Part shown: positions 20,137 to 30,527 of the stretch, one piece after another
Layout of the letters: the number at the start of each line of letters is the position of its first letter
How positions within the stretch are numbered: position 1 is the stretch's first letter
Assembly: GCA_023266115.1 (NCBI GenBank)
Contig: JAHFRU010000001.1
Span: 62,001-126,000, forward strand
Reading direction: 5' to 3'
DNA: 64,000 nt
From: Gammaproteobacteria bacterium
GTDB taxonomy: Bacteria; Pseudomonadota; Gammaproteobacteria; VBWC01
Position numbers and translations under genes: made by a program
The notes under the pieces: model-generated
Databases searched by the model: none
What the model was told of the DNA's origin: nothing
Seen by the model: the letters and a program-made list of their open reading frames with translations, nothing else

Positions 20137-20727
20137 ATGAGCATTCAGTTGCTCCCGGATTTCGTAAGGGAAAACTATGAAGTGCACGAGTGGAAACATG
20201 CTTGTGCAATATTGAAAGCTGATTTTCCGGCGGAATGGCAAGATATCATTGATGTTTTAACCGCGTTCCGGCTCAATAAAAGCTGGGTAACAAATGCTGG
20301 GGGAAGGAAGTCAAAGGTATCGGAGTTTATCGACAGCTACCTCTACAAAAAGGGATGGTGTGAAAAAGAATTCAGAACACAGGTTGTCGTCGATGACCAC
20401 AATATGGATACGCCAACACATAAAGTTGACTGTTTTAGAAATCGCGTAGCGTTGGAGATTGAATGGAACAACAAAGATCCATTCTACGACCGGGATTTGA
20501 ATAATTTCCGACTGTTATTTGATCTGCGAGCGATTAGTGTCGGAGTTATAATAACGAGGCGGGATGAGCTGCAAGAGATTTTTAATGAGTTGGGGCGAGG
20601 GCCTTCATACGGCGCGTCAACTACTCATATGAGTAAGTTACTTCCTCGAATCGAGGGCGGAAGTGGAGCAGGTTGCCCCTTGTTAGTCTTTGGAATCTCG
20701 AAGTCTCTATATGTGGAGGATGAGTAA
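20137..20727 (+). CDS. BglII/BamHI-family-like type II restriction endonuclease
   Basis: HKVDCFRNRVALEIEWNNKDPFYDRDLNNFRLLFD (D...ExE catalytic-like motif); abuts a DNA adenine methylase gene. Confidence 0.8.
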   Translation: MSIQLLPDFVRENYEVHEWKHACAILKADFPAEWQDIIDVLTAFRLNKSWVTNAGGRKSKVSEFIDSYLYKKGWCEKEFRTQVVVDDHNMDTPTHKVDCFRNRVALEIEWNNKDPFYDRDLNNFRLLFDLRAISVGVIITRRDELQEIFNELGRGPSYGASTTHMSKLLPRIEGGSGAGCPLLVFGISKSLYVEDE

Positions 20728-21381
20728 ATGACTGAAGGCGCGTCAGATGACCTCTTATCTGCTGTAGGCAAGAAAAAATTCTCTACAGTTCTAGCCGACC
20801 CTCCATGGCAATTTACCAATCGTACGGGAAAAATGGCGCCCGAACATAAGAGATTATCTCGATATGCGACCATGAGCTTGCAGGAAATAAAGGAACTTCC
20901 CGTTGAAGCGATCGTAAAGGATACGGCGCATTTATATTTGTGGGTTCCGAATGCCTTATTGGCTGAAGGATTGCAGGTAATGGATCATTGGGGGTTTACT
21001 TACAAGACCAATCTTGTTTGGTATAAGGTGCGCAAGGATGGCGGACCAGATCGGCGCGGTGTTGGGTTTTATTATAGAAATGTAACGGAAATAATTCTTT
21101 TTGGCGTTCGTGGCAAAAATGCCCGCACGCTTCAGCCGGGGAGGAGTCAGGAAAATATCATAAGCTCTAGAAAGCGCGAGCATAGCCGGAAACCAGACGA
21201 ACAATATGCAATCATAGAATCGTGCAGCCAAGGACCGTTCGTGGAATTGTTTGCGCGTGGTCCCAGGAAAGGTTGGTTTGTTTGGGGGCACCAATCAGAG
21301 GAATACAATCCGGCGTGGGCTACGTATTCGAACCACTCGCAAACGAATGTTGTCCCATTCAAACAAAGTAAGTTGCTTTAG
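20728..21381 (+). CDS. MT-A70 family DNA adenine-N6 methyltransferase
   Basis: VLADPPWQF (DPPW motif), HLYLWVPNALLAEGL, VELFARGPRKGWFVWG. Confidence 0.92.
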   Translation: MTEGASDDLLSAVGKKKFSTVLADPPWQFTNRTGKMAPEHKRLSRYATMSLQEIKELPVEAIVKDTAHLYLWVPNALLAEGLQVMDHWGFTYKTNLVWYKVRKDGGPDRRGVGFYYRNVTEIILFGVRGKNARTLQPGRSQENIISSRKREHSRKPDEQYAIIESCSQGPFVELFARGPRKGWFVWGHQSEEYNPAWATYSNHSQTNVVPFKQSKLL

Positions 21382-21481
21382 CCCGCAGGATGCGGTGAAC
21401 ATAGTGAACCGCATCGTTCGCGATTGATACGGTGCGTGCCTCAACGCATCCTGCGCCTCTGCGAGCGTTCCGGTTTTTCCG

Positions 21482-22159
21482 TTAGAGCAGTTCGGTCAAA
21501 TTAATATGCGCGGCAACAGCGTCGGCCGTTGCGCGTTCCATGTGCGGCATCGTGCCAATGAGTGGCGCATCGATCCGCGAATTCAGCGTCTGGATAACGG
21601 CAGAATTACGCAGACAGTCCGGGTCGATGATGTTGGCGCACCAGCCGGCGAGCGGCAGACCACTGGCGCGGATGGCGTCGCAGGTCAGCAGCGCGTGATT
21701 GATACAGCCCAGACGTATCCCGACGACGAGTATCACTGGCAGGCCGATGCGTAGCGCGAGGTCGGCGGTGGTTTCGGTGTCTGTCAGCGGCACCTGCCAG
21801 CCGCCGACGCCTTCGACGATGACGACGTCGGCCTTTGTCTGAACGTCACGGAACGTTCGAACGATGGATTCAATATCGATTGTGATGCCGTGCGTCTTCG
21901 CGGCGATATTCGGCGCGACCGGTTCGGGCAGGGCGACCGGGTTGACGAGTTCGTAAGGCAACTGCAAGGTCGCCTCGCGTTGCAGTAATAATGCGTCGTC
22001 ATTGCGCCACTGGCCGTCGATCAGTGAGGCGTCGGTGGCCACCGGCTTCATCGCGGCGGTTTGATAGCCGCGGTCGCGCAGCCAGCGCAGCAGGCCGAGC
22101 GAGATGATGGTCTTGCCGACGCCGGTGTCGGTGCCGGTGATGAACAAGCCTGTGGTCAA
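21482..22159 (-). CDS. bioD: Dethiobiotin synthetase
   Basis: FITGTDTGVGKTIISLGLL, MKPVATDA, VEGVGGWQVPL. Confidence 0.96.
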   Translation of the reverse strand: MTTGLFITGTDTGVGKTIISLGLLRWLRDRGYQTAAMKPVATDASLIDGQWRNDDALLLQREATLQLPYELVNPVALPEPVAPNIAAKTHGITIDIESIVRTFRDVQTKADVVIVEGVGGWQVPLTDTETTADLALRIGLPVILVVGIRLGCINHALLTCDAIRASGLPLAGWCANIIDPDCLRNSAVIQTLNSRIDAPLIGTMPHMERATADAVAAHINLTELL

Positions 22160-22287
22160 TTTGATCCCCTCGGCAACTGCTCCTGCGTTGCCCTGCCTCC
22201 TGCATCCATGCAGTCGTCACCCTATCCCTCTCCCTAACGGAGACGGGAAATACTTTTGAGATTCACCGTCACGGAGAGCTGATCAAT

Positions 22288-22404
22288 GTAGGGTGGGTTA
22301 GCGCAGCGTAACCCACCGGGTTGCCCATCGGGCACAATTAACGATGCGTTGTGTTGCTGCGCAACGGGTTGGCGGGTTACGGCCTGCGGCCTAACCCACC
22401 CTAC
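22288..22404. repeat. MITE-like/palindromic element with terminal inverted repeats GTAGGGTGGGTTAG ... CTAACCCACCCTAC
   Basis: Exact 14-bp terminal inverted repeat plus internal subpalindromes (GGGTTAGCGCAGCGTAACCC). Confidence 0.8.
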
Positions 22405-22411
22405 AACTAAT

Positions 22412-23320
22412 TTATTCGCGCCGCGCCCGTCCTATCTGCGACAGTGGTATCTGCACGTCGCCGCCGGCCGTTGCTGCTTTGGCCGACGATGCCATCGGCG
22501 CCCACGCATGGCCATAGATAACCTCATAGGTCGCCGGCAACTGGCCGTCGCGGCGAAATTGTTCATACGCTGCGGTCATCGCCGTTAACCGGCGTGGGCC
22601 GGTCAGGCCGTGCGAGCGGCCCGCGGTGACGTTGTGACCGCCGAGCGCCTTGAGGTCGCGCATCAGGTGCATTACGTCCGGATAGGTCAGTGTGAAATCC
22701 TCGACGTCCATGACCGGTGTAGTCAGGCGCGCGCGCATCAGTGCGTCGCCGATGTCGTGCATGTCATAGAACGCGTTGACGTGGTTGTGTGCGTCGGCAT
22801 GCGCCCAGCTCTGGCGCAATTCCTTCAGCGTGTCCGGTCCCAGTGTCGTGAACATCAACAGCCCGCCGGGTTTCAGCACGCGCCGGAATTCGGCCAGCGT
22901 CCGGTCGAAATCGTTACACCATTGCACCGTCAGGTTCGAAAACAGCAGATCGATACTGTGGTCGGCGAACGGCAGCGCCTCGGCGTCGCCGCACAGATAA
23001 TGCTTGCGTGGAAACCAGCGCGCGATCAGCGAGTCGCGACGCCGCGCTTCGGCAAGCATACCCGGCGCGATATCGAGCGCAATGATCCGGCTGTTTTTAT
23101 ACCGCTTCGCCAGCGCGGCGCTGAATCGGCCGGTGCCGGCGCCGACGTCGGCGATGATGGCCGGATCGAGCTTGACCAGATCGAGGCGTTGCAACATGCG
23201 CTCGCCGACCTCGCGTTGCAGCAGGGCGATATCGTCATAGGTCGGTGCTGCGCGGTCGAACGCCGCCCGCACTTGCTGCTTGTCGAGCCAGAAGGCATCG
23301 CTGGCGCTGGCGTCAGTCAT
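22412..23320 (-). CDS. bioC: Malonyl-ACP O-methyltransferase BioC
   Basis: AFDRAAPTYDDIALLQREVGERML, VGAGTGRFSAALAKRY, LFSNLTVQWCND. Confidence 0.93.
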   Translation of the reverse strand: MTDASASDAFWLDKQQVRAAFDRAAPTYDDIALLQREVGERMLQRLDLVKLDPAIIADVGAGTGRFSAALAKRYKNSRIIALDIAPGMLAEARRRDSLIARWFPRKHYLCGDAEALPFADHSIDLLFSNLTVQWCNDFDRTLAEFRRVLKPGGLLMFTTLGPDTLKELRQSWAHADAHNHVNAFYDMHDIGDALMRARLTTPVMDVEDFTLTYPDVMHLMRDLKALGGHNVTAGRSHGLTGPRRLTAMTAAYEQFRRDGQLPATYEVIYGHAWAPMASSAKAATAGGDVQIPLSQIGRARRE

Positions 23321-24080
23321 TGATGAAGTCTTCTACAGCATGGAGGAACCGTTGTCGGTGTGACAGAAACGGCGCGTGGCCGGCCTCGTGTATCAGTTCG
23401 AGTGTTGCGTTCGGCAGAGCGGCCTGCGTAGCCTGCGCGGCGTCGGGCGATACGATGCGGTCCTTCGTGCCATGAATTAACCGTAGCGGTACGCGTATCC
23501 GGTTCAGTTCGTTGCACAGACTGGTGTGACGCAATAACTCCAGTCCGACACTCAACCCCTTCAGGCCCGGTGTCGGCCGGTTGTCGATCATCGCGCGCAA
23601 CTGGCGCAGCGTATCTGGCGCATTCTGTGCGTCCTGTACCTGTAGCGCGAGAAAGCGCGTCAATGTCGCACGCACGTCGTGCGCCAGGTGGCTGGCGAAC
23701 GCGTCGAACTCGGCGGGCTTCATGCCCGCCGGCCAATCGCGGCTGGCGACGAATTGCGGCGTCGCGGCGACGGCGATCAGGCGCGTGACGCGGTCCGGCA
23801 TGTCCAGCGCGGCGCGCATCGCGACCGTTGCGCCGAGTGACCAGCCGAGCCAGGTGGCTTCATCCGGTGCGACCTGTGCCACGGCTGCGGCGAATCCGGC
23901 CAGCGTGTCGTCATCCGCCGGCGCGCGGCTGCGGCCGTGGCCCGGCAGATCGATGATGGTAACGCGGTGCAGTTTCGCCAGATCTGCAACAAAGCTTTTC
24001 CAGATGCCGCCGTGCAGTCCCCAGCCATGCAGCAGAACGAGTTCCGGGCCCTGGCCATGGGATTCGTGATAGAGCTTCAT
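23313..24080 (-). CDS. bioH: Pimeloyl-ACP methyl ester carboxylesterase BioH
   Basis: LVLLHGWGLHGGIWKSF, WLGWSLGATVAMRAA, EAGHAPFLSH. Confidence 0.93.
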   Translation of the reverse strand: MKLYHESHGQGPELVLLHGWGLHGGIWKSFVADLAKLHRVTIIDLPGHGRSRAPADDDTLAGFAAAVAQVAPDEATWLGWSLGATVAMRAALDMPDRVTRLIAVAATPQFVASRDWPAGMKPAEFDAFASHLAHDVRATLTRFLALQVQDAQNAPDTLRQLRAMIDNRPTPGLKGLSVGLELLRHTSLCNELNRIRVPLRLIHGTKDRIVSPDAAQATQAALPNATLELIHEAGHAPFLSHRQRFLHAVEDFIND

Positions 24081-24113
24081 AAGGTTCGATAGCTTGTGTC
24101 TTGTTGACTAAGT

Positions 24114-24305
24114 GTCATTTCGAGTGTAGCGAGAAATCCTGGCTGCAAAAACCTCAGACGGCTCCGTCACATCTGGATTTCTACCCACAGGGCATAAATC
24201 CCAGCGATCGAAATGACAAAAGACCAGTTTACGAAGGTTTCGCTTTGTCATTCGTTCCGAGGCCCGTTTGCATCGGTTCGCAGGCTGCGCTTCGTCCGGA
24301 ATGAC
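24114..24305. repeat. Degenerate copy of the GTCATTYC...GGAATGAC dispersed repeat
   Basis: GTCATTTCGAGTG...CGTCCGGAATGAC between bioH and bioF. Confidence 0.5.
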
Positions 24306-24324
24306 GGATAAACCAACTGCGTCA

Positions 24325-25527
24325 TTATGAACCCGTGCGCTCATGAAGCGCATCGACGCCATTGCTCCGAACCGCCAGCCATGCTTTATTCAATTGTTCC
24401 AGCAGCCGGTCGATCTGGTCTTCGCTGTGTGCCGCGGACAGCGTAATACGCAGCCGCGCCGTGCCATCCGGCACGGTCGGCGGGCGAATCGCGGTGATGA
24501 GAATGCCGTGGTGGCGCAGCAGTTCGGCGGCCCTCAGCGCCGTTGCAGAGTCGCCGATGATCAGTGGCTGGATCGGGGTGATGGAATCGCCTATCGGCAG
24601 CCCGAGCTGTTGAGCGCCGCCGCGAAAGCGCGTGATCAGGGTACGCAGATGGTCGCGTCGCCACGTCTCGGTCTGAACGAGCTTCAGGCTCGCGCGCGTC
24701 GCCGCGGCGATGGCCGGTGGCAGCGCGGTCGTGTAGATATAGGTGCGCGCCTTCTGGATCAGCAGTTCGATCAATTCTTCGCTGCCGGCGACGAACGCGC
24801 CGAACGTGCCGAAGGCCTTGCCCAGCGTGCCGACCAGCACCGGCACGTCGGCAGCACTGACACCGTCATGTTCACAAATGCCCCCGCCGGTTGCGCCGAG
24901 CACGCCGAGGCCGTGCGCGTCGTCGATCATCAGCCATGCCTTGTGTTGCCGCGCGATGCGCGCCAGCTCCGGTAACGGTACGATATCGCCGTCCATGCTG
25001 AACACGCCGTCGCTCGCGATCAGGCGCGTTTCGCCGGGTTGGCCGGCCAGTTGTCGTTGCAGCGATTCCATATCGGCATGCTGATAGCGTTTGACGGCTG
25101 CGCCGCTTAGTTGTCCGGCGTCGATCAGCGAGGCGTGATTGAGCCGGTCCTCGAACACCGTATCGCCGCGGCCGGCGAGCGCACTGATCGCGCCGATATT
25201 CGCCATATAGCCGGTTGAAAACAGCAGCGCGCGCGGCCGGCCGGTGAAGGCGGCGAGCTCTTCTTCGAGTGCATGATGCGGCGTCTTGTGGCCGGTGACG
25301 AGATGCGACGCGCCGCTGCCGACGCCGTAGCTGTCTGCAGCGGTCTGCAGAGCTCGGATCAACGCCGGGTGATTCGCGAGACCCAGATAGTCGTTGCTGC
25401 AGAACGTCAGATAACGCCGGCCGTCGATCACGGCCTCGACCCCGGTCGCGTCGTCCAGCGTCAGCCGTGAGCGATAGAGGTGTTGCTCATGCAGGCGCTG
25501 CAAGGTCTGCGCCGGTGTGCAGCTCAT
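24325..25527 (-). CDS. bioF: 8-amino-7-oxononanoate synthase
   Basis: [61 protein letters not shown]. Confidence 0.97.
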   Translation of the reverse strand: MSCTPAQTLQRLHEQHLYRSRLTLDDATGVEAVIDGRRYLTFCSNDYLGLANHPALIRALQTAADSYGVGSGASHLVTGHKTPHHALEEELAAFTGRPRALLFSTGYMANIGAISALAGRGDTVFEDRLNHASLIDAGQLSGAAVKRYQHADMESLQRQLAGQPGETRLIASDGVFSMDGDIVPLPELARIARQHKAWLMIDDAHGLGVLGATGGGICEHDGVSAADVPVLVGTLGKAFGTFGAFVAGSEELIELLIQKARTYIYTTALPPAIAAATRASLKLVQTETWRRDHLRTLITRFRGGAQQLGLPIGDSITPIQPLIIGDSATALRAAELLRHHGILITAIRPPTVPDGTARLRITLSAAHSEDQIDRLLEQLNKAWLAVRSNGVDALHERTGS

Positions 25528-26558
25528 GCAGCGGCGTCTGCCTGGCGCTGCGCGCGGCGCTGTTGCGTGTCGCCACGACGGTCGAGCTTGAGCGCATCGA
25601 GCATGGCGAGATCGTCCTCGACCTGGCGCCCCTTCGTTGTCAGGTAATCGCCGATCATGATGCCGGAGGCGCCGGCCATGAAAATCATGGACTGCATATC
25701 GCCAAGGAACTGACGGCCGCCGGCGATGCGGATCTCGGCCCGCGGCAGCATGTACCGGAATACAGCGATGCCTTTAAGAATCTCCTGCGGCGACAGCGGA
25801 GTTCTGTCGCCAAACGGCGTGCCCTTGGCGGGATTCAGGAAATTCATCGGTACGGATTCGACGCCGAGGTTGCGCAGCGTTTCGGCGAGTTCGATCCTTT
25901 GGTCCAGCGATTCGCCCATGCCGAGGATGCCGCCGGCGCAGACGCGCAGCCCGGCGTCGACCGCGTTACGGATGGTGTCGATGTTTTCCTGGTAGGTGTG
26001 TGTTGTACAGACCTGATCGAAGAAGCTCTCGGCGCACTCGAGGTTGTGGTGGTAGTTCTCCAGGCCCATGTCCTTGAGCATCACCGCCGTGTCCTTGTCG
26101 AGTGCGCCAAGACTGGCGCATCGGCCAACGTCGGAGCGCTCGTTCATCGTGCCGAGATAGTCGCGCAGTTGCGCGCGTTCTTTCTCGGTGCGCACGCCCC
26201 AGCCCTTTGAGACAATGCCGAAATCGGCGACGCCCCACGACCGCGCTCGCGCGGCCTGCGCCACCAGTTCATCGCTCGATATATAGTTATACGTAGGCGC
26301 GGCGGTTTTATGGTGGCCGCTTTGCGCGCAGAACGAGCAGTTTTCCGAGCAGTTGCCGGAGCGTACGTTGGAGATGGCGCAGACCTCGATCTCGTTACCG
26401 CGGAAGGTTTTGCGGATACGGTCGGCACCGGCCATCAGCCATGGCAGATAGTCGTCGTCCAGGCGTATCATCCAGCGTCCGTCGTCGGCGCTCATCGGTG
26501 TGCCAGCCAGCGCGGCACGGGTAATGCCGTCGATGCGTGCATAAGTGGTGTTGTCCAT
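25524..26558 (-). CDS. bioB: Biotin synthase
   Basis: [20 protein letters not shown] radical SAM motif; [19 protein letters not shown]; 4-nt overlap with bioF. Confidence 0.97.
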   Translation of the reverse strand: MDNTTYARIDGITRAALAGTPMSADDGRWMIRLDDDYLPWLMAGADRIRKTFRGNEIEVCAISNVRSGNCSENCSFCAQSGHHKTAAPTYNYISSDELVAQAARARSWGVADFGIVSKGWGVRTEKERAQLRDYLGTMNERSDVGRCASLGALDKDTAVMLKDMGLENYHHNLECAESFFDQVCTTHTYQENIDTIRNAVDAGLRVCAGGILGMGESLDQRIELAETLRNLGVESVPMNFLNPAKGTPFGDRTPLSPQEILKGIAVFRYMLPRAEIRIAGGRQFLGDMQSMIFMAGASGIMIGDYLTTKGRQVEDDLAMLDALKLDRRGDTQQRRAQRQADAAA

Positions 26559-26614
26559 GAGATTCTCCATGATGGATGGTGTGTGCGCTGTGATTCGCCG
26601 GGCCTGGTGTCATT

Positions 26615-26691
26615 GTCATTCCGGGCGGCGCGCGGCGTGGACCCGGAATCCACACGTTTTGGTTCCGGATTTCCGCTCTCGCCGGAGTGAC
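26615..26691. repeat. Short copy of dispersed repeat (GTCATTCCGGG...GGAATCCAC...GGAGTGAC)
   Basis: Same terminal motifs as 16775-16911. Confidence 0.6.
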
Positions 26692-26785
26692 GCGTTAACG
26701 TTACGCAGACCTTTGCTGGCAGGTCGTTGTTGCTGGGAAATATGGCGATGATCCAGGCATCTGTCAACCAAGAGAATAGATAAAG

Positions 26786-27487
26786 GTGAACAAATGGTTA
26801 AAAGTCGCCCAATCGATGCTCTGGCCGGCGCGGTGCGCGCTGTGCGGCGAGCGGGTGCCGGACGGTGGCGGATTGTGCGCCGGCTGCCGCGCCGATATGC
26901 CGCGCGCGGCGGCAGGTTGCGAGTGCTGCGGCACGCCGCTGCCGGTCGCCGGGCGCTGCGGCCGCTGCCTGGTCAAGCCACCGGTGTTCGATGCGGTACA
27001 CAGCCTGTATTTGTATGAGCAGCCGGTCATCCACTTGATCCATGCACTCAAGTTCGATGCGAAGCTGCATCTGGCGCGCACGCTCGGCGGGTTGCTGGCG
27101 GATCACATCGCCACATTGCCGGGCGCCCGGCCCGAGAAACTGTTGCCGGTGCCGTTGCATCCCAGGCGGCTGCGTGAGCGCGGTTACAACCAGGCGCTGG
27201 AACTGGCGCGGCCGTTGGCGAAACAACTGGGTATTGCCGTGGATTTCACATCGTGCAAAAAAATCCGTTATGTCGCGCCGCAGGCGACGCTGTCCGCCGA
27301 TCAGCGTCGCAAGAATATCCGCGGCGCTTTTTCCGTAAACGGCGCTATCAATGCGCGTCACGTTGCGATTGTCGATGACGTGATGACCACCGGTGCGACG
27401 GCCGCTGAACTGGCACGCACGCTGAAAAAGGCCGGCATTGCGCGCGTCGACGTCTGGGTATGTGCCTACGCGCCATTGCCGCGCTGA
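26786..27487 (+). CDS. ComF family phosphoribosyltransferase-like protein
   Basis: CALCGERVPDGGGLCAGC...CECCGTPLP zinc ribbon; VAIVDDVMTTGATAAELA PRPP loop; divergent from bioB. Confidence 0.93.
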   Translation: MNKWLKVAQSMLWPARCALCGERVPDGGGLCAGCRADMPRAAAGCECCGTPLPVAGRCGRCLVKPPVFDAVHSLYLYEQPVIHLIHALKFDAKLHLARTLGGLLADHIATLPGARPEKLLPVPLHPRRLRERGYNQALELARPLAKQLGIAVDFTSCKKIRYVAPQATLSADQRRKNIRGAFSVNGAINARHVAIVDDVMTTGATAAELARTLKKAGIARVDVWVCAYAPLPR

Positions 27488-27668
27488 GTCGACCGGAACC
27501 AAAACCGCCCGGGTCGTGTCACAGTAAACGGACCGGTTCTTCAGCGGCTGGATGCCGGGATTTATCGGTCGCGAGTGTGGTAGAGTGGACCCTCGTTTTT
27601 GCCCCGTCCGGTCATGGCCGGTGGTCCGCGAGAATTCCCGATTCAGCGTCAGCCAGGAGGATTTCAAC

Positions 27669-28229
27669 GTGTTGCGTCCGGTCTCCGCCGCATTGCTTGT
27701 CGGCACATGTATTACCGCGCAGGCCCAGTCACTCGATGTCGCTGTCAGTTCCGACAGCGCCAAGGTCAAGTATAGCGCCCCGTTCAAACCCGCCAACTTC
27801 GGGCTGAACCAGTTTGACATCAGTTTTATGTTCACCGACGAAGACGACGCCGTCGCCAGCTATGGCATGCTCGTCAGCGATGAAGCGGATGCCGCCACCC
27901 CGGGCCTTGAGGCCGGGCTGGGTTTCAAGGTTTACGCAGCGTCGGCCGATAATAACGGTTCGCTGGCAGTGGGTCTGGGTGGTGAGCTGCACTACATTGC
28001 CCCTCAGCTGCGCCGGGTCGGGTTCGGGATTTACGGCTATTTCGCGCCGGACATCGTCGCCTTCCTCGATTCCGACAGGTTTTTTGACTGGGGTGCCGGC
28101 ATTGGTTACCAGGTGCTGCCGGAGGCGTCGGTCTACCTGGGTTACCGCAAGGTGGAGATGGGCCTGAATAACGGCAACGATGTGGTGATCGACTCGGGCG
28201 GCCATCTGGGGTTCAAGTACGGATTCTGA
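27669..28229 (+). CDS. YfaZ-like outer-membrane beta-barrel family protein
   Basis: AGGAGG SD before GTG 27669; signal peptide VLRPVSAALLVGTCITAQAQS; GLEAGLGFKVYAA...YRKVEMG. Confidence 0.7.
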   Translation: MLRPVSAALLVGTCITAQAQSLDVAVSSDSAKVKYSAPFKPANFGLNQFDISFMFTDEDDAVASYGMLVSDEADAATPGLEAGLGFKVYAASADNNGSLAVGLGGELHYIAPQLRRVGFGIYGYFAPDIVAFLDSDRFFDWGAGIGYQVLPEASVYLGYRKVEMGLNNGNDVVIDSGGHLGFKYGF

Positions 28230-28256
28230 CGGGGCGCTAGGCGCCCTTGAAGCGGA

Positions 28257-28631
28257 GTGTTCCGAGTGGCGATATCAGGGACGGCATTATCGCTTTATTC
28301 GCCCGGGGTAGCGGCACAACGTGCCGTGCAGGGGTTTAACGCTGCCCAACCGGTCGTGGTGCCGGTCAAAGCGACTGGTGCGCGGTCGTCGCCGCAGAAG
28401 GAGAATGTGCTTGAAGGCGAACTGATCGAGCAGCCCTTCAGGACAGGTAACGCGACTGAAACGATATTCAGCCGGGCGTTTGTCGAGGGATCGTTCGATT
28501 ATCAGGCGTCCGGCAATCAGTTCCGCGAGGTGCGTTCCGGTCGTCAGGCGGTTGCCGCGTATCTCGAGACCACGAACGTCAATCCGCAATACGGCGACGC
28601 CGGTAACCATCTCGTCGATTTCTTCGTTTAG
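28257..28631 (+). CDS. Hypothetical exported protein
   Basis: ORF with signal-like N-terminus; converges with the DUF3047 gene, overlapping stops. Confidence 0.45.
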   Translation: MFRVAISGTALSLYSPGVAAQRAVQGFNAAQPVVVPVKATGARSSPQKENVLEGELIEQPFRTGNATETIFSRAFVEGSFDYQASGNQFREVRSGRQAVAAYLETTNVNPQYGDAGNHLVDFFV

Positions 28632-29314
28632 TTTCCGCTAAATAAAATATCGCCATACCACGCGCTGGCGCGCTGCGCCGAGTTGTCCGTATCGGTCATG
28701 ATCGCGACCGCATCGATGTGGTCGACATCAAAGCCCATGTAGCGTTTGATGTCCGCGCGCACGTCGCGGCGATAGTCCAGCCACTCGCCCAACTGTGCCT
28801 CACCGCTCTGCACCGCCAGCTGGACCGTGTTGGACGTGTAGGCGTTGGGCCACGCGGCGTCTGCCGGTTTGTTGCTGGCCCAGACGTAACAGAGCGCGTA
28901 GGTCTGCCAGAAAAACCAGCCGCGCGAAAAAATGACGTACAGCCGCAGTGGATAGTCATCGCCGGCCTTGGTCGTTTCATCGATGCCGCGCAGTATGTCG
29001 TCGGTGCGCCATGACCATTCCAGATAGGGTGTGGCGGCGAGGTCGATATTTACTTTTTTGTGCAGGCCGGAGGCGGACGCGGCGCTGACCGCCGACAGCG
29101 CCTGCCGGTCGTCGATCGTCGCCGGTTGATAGACCGTGCGGCCCTTGAACACCTGTTCCGACCAGTCGGCGAGGTTGCCTGCCGAGAAATTTCCGATGAC
29201 ATGCCTGGCGCCGGGGTCAGCGCCAGCCACGGTAGCGAAGGGGAGGATCAACGCCGCCAGCAGCGTTGCCGTCGTGGCGGATGCCGAGTGGATCAGGCCG
29301 GGTTGATTATTCAT
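28628..29314 (-). CDS. DUF3047 domain secreted protein
   Basis: Signal peptide; YLEWSWRTDDILRGIDETTKAGDDYPLRLYVIF ... AVAIMTDTDNS. Confidence 0.85.
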   Translation of the reverse strand: MNNQPGLIHSASATTATLLAALILPFATVAGADPGARHVIGNFSAGNLADWSEQVFKGRTVYQPATIDDRQALSAVSAASASGLHKKVNIDLAATPYLEWSWRTDDILRGIDETTKAGDDYPLRLYVIFSRGWFFWQTYALCYVWASNKPADAAWPNAYTSNTVQLAVQSGEAQLGEWLDYRRDVRADIKRYMGFDVDHIDAVAIMTDTDNSAQRASAWYGDILFSGN

Positions 29315-29458
29315 AGGGGGAGGCCGTCGTTGCTGTCAGACCGGTTGGTCGCTATCCGCCGCTGAACATAACAGGTCCCGCGGCGGCAGATTGGTTGATC
29401 AGGTCCGGGTATCGCCCGCGCGCCGCCAAGGGTGGGACCCTGCGTCGGGGCACTGTAG

Positions 29459-29644
29459 CTAGCCCGTGTCGTCGCCGGTTTCTTCGAGCGCGATGATTTC
29501 GCCGGGAACGTGGTAGCTGCCGTCGGCCCACTGGCCGAGGTCGATCAGTTGGCAGCGCTCGCTGCAGAACGGCCGGAACGAATTTTCGCGGGACCACTGC
29601 GCCGGCTCGCTGCAGGTGGGGCAGTTGACCGTCAGCGTTTTCAT
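29459..29644 (-). CDS. yacG: DNA gyrase inhibitor YacG
   Basis: [12 protein letters not shown]...[22 protein letters not shown]. Confidence 0.96.
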   Translation of the reverse strand: MKTLTVNCPTCSEPAQWSRENSFRPFCSERCQLIDLGQWADGSYHVPGEIIALEETGDDTG

Positions 29645-30462
29645 ACGACGCAACAGGCCAGTTCGAAATCGATATTCTCGGCAACCTGCACGGCGCGCTC
29701 GTTCAGATTCTGGCGCATGAAGCGCACGGTAAATCGATGTTTGCCGCCACTGATCTCGGCGAAATACGGAAATTCCGCCGGCACGAACGTGCGGATCATC
29801 TGGTAGGGGACCGAGGTGTCCAGCGTCTGCTGATAAAAGCCGTCAATCGCGGTCGCCGCGCGGGCATCTGTGCTGTCGCGCACCAGACGCAGGATCAAGG
29901 CGATCGACAGCGTCAGTGGCTCGAAGGCGCCGAGCCAGCGTTCGAGATCCCGTATCCGGTGTTCCGCCGGCTGCTGCAGCCACAGATGATAGGCGGGCAG
30001 GTCAAAGTGACAGGTGCCACCGGGAACCGCGCTGCGTTGCATCACGCTTTTTAAGAAATCGTTTTCGCGCACTTCCTGACCGACGGGGCCGGTGATCGAG
30101 TGTAATCGATCCGTCAGAATGTCGAGCTGGTCGAGGATGCCGGCCAGGCGCCGGTGGTCGATGCCGGGTTTGTCCTCCAGCCGGGATAGATTCGCCGCCT
30201 GCCGTTCGAGTTCCTTGATGACCTCGGTTTTCAGATCGGCACGGCTGACGATGGCCGAGATATCGAGCACGCTGTGCAGCGTCGCGCGGCTGTCCCATGC
30301 AGAACGCCGGTGCAGGTTATGCGCGGCCTCGTAGGTCAGTGACTCCAGCCGCAGGAAGATCCGCATGCGCTCGTTCAGGGGTTGTTCGTAGACGATATTG
30401 TTCTTCACAAGCGCGACCGGTTTTTCCCGTGTTGACGGGTCCATAATAACTGACATGACCAA
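29641..30462 (-). CDS. zapD: Cell division protein ZapD
   Basis: [18 protein letters not shown]...; overlaps yacG; pil-coaE neighborhood. Confidence 0.95.
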   Translation of the reverse strand: MVMSVIMDPSTREKPVALVKNNIVYEQPLNERMRIFLRLESLTYEAAHNLHRRSAWDSRATLHSVLDISAIVSRADLKTEVIKELERQAANLSRLEDKPGIDHRRLAGILDQLDILTDRLHSITGPVGQEVRENDFLKSVMQRSAVPGGTCHFDLPAYHLWLQQPAEHRIRDLERWLGAFEPLTLSIALILRLVRDSTDARAATAIDGFYQQTLDTSVPYQMIRTFVPAEFPYFAEISGGKHRFTVRFMRQNLNERAVQVAENIDFELACCVV

Positions 30463-30527
30463 TTCCGATACAGGTGATTAATGCTGACATTGTCCGTATC
30501 TGCCGGCAGGAAGGCAACCGCTGGAGG

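Noticed and set aside
20040-21400. Prophage or integrative element around the RM genes
   Set aside because: No integrase, phage or tRNA target adjacent; only the two RM genes are foreign-looking.
22610-23323. 237-aa plus-strand ORF
   Set aside because: Shadow ORF antisense to bioC.
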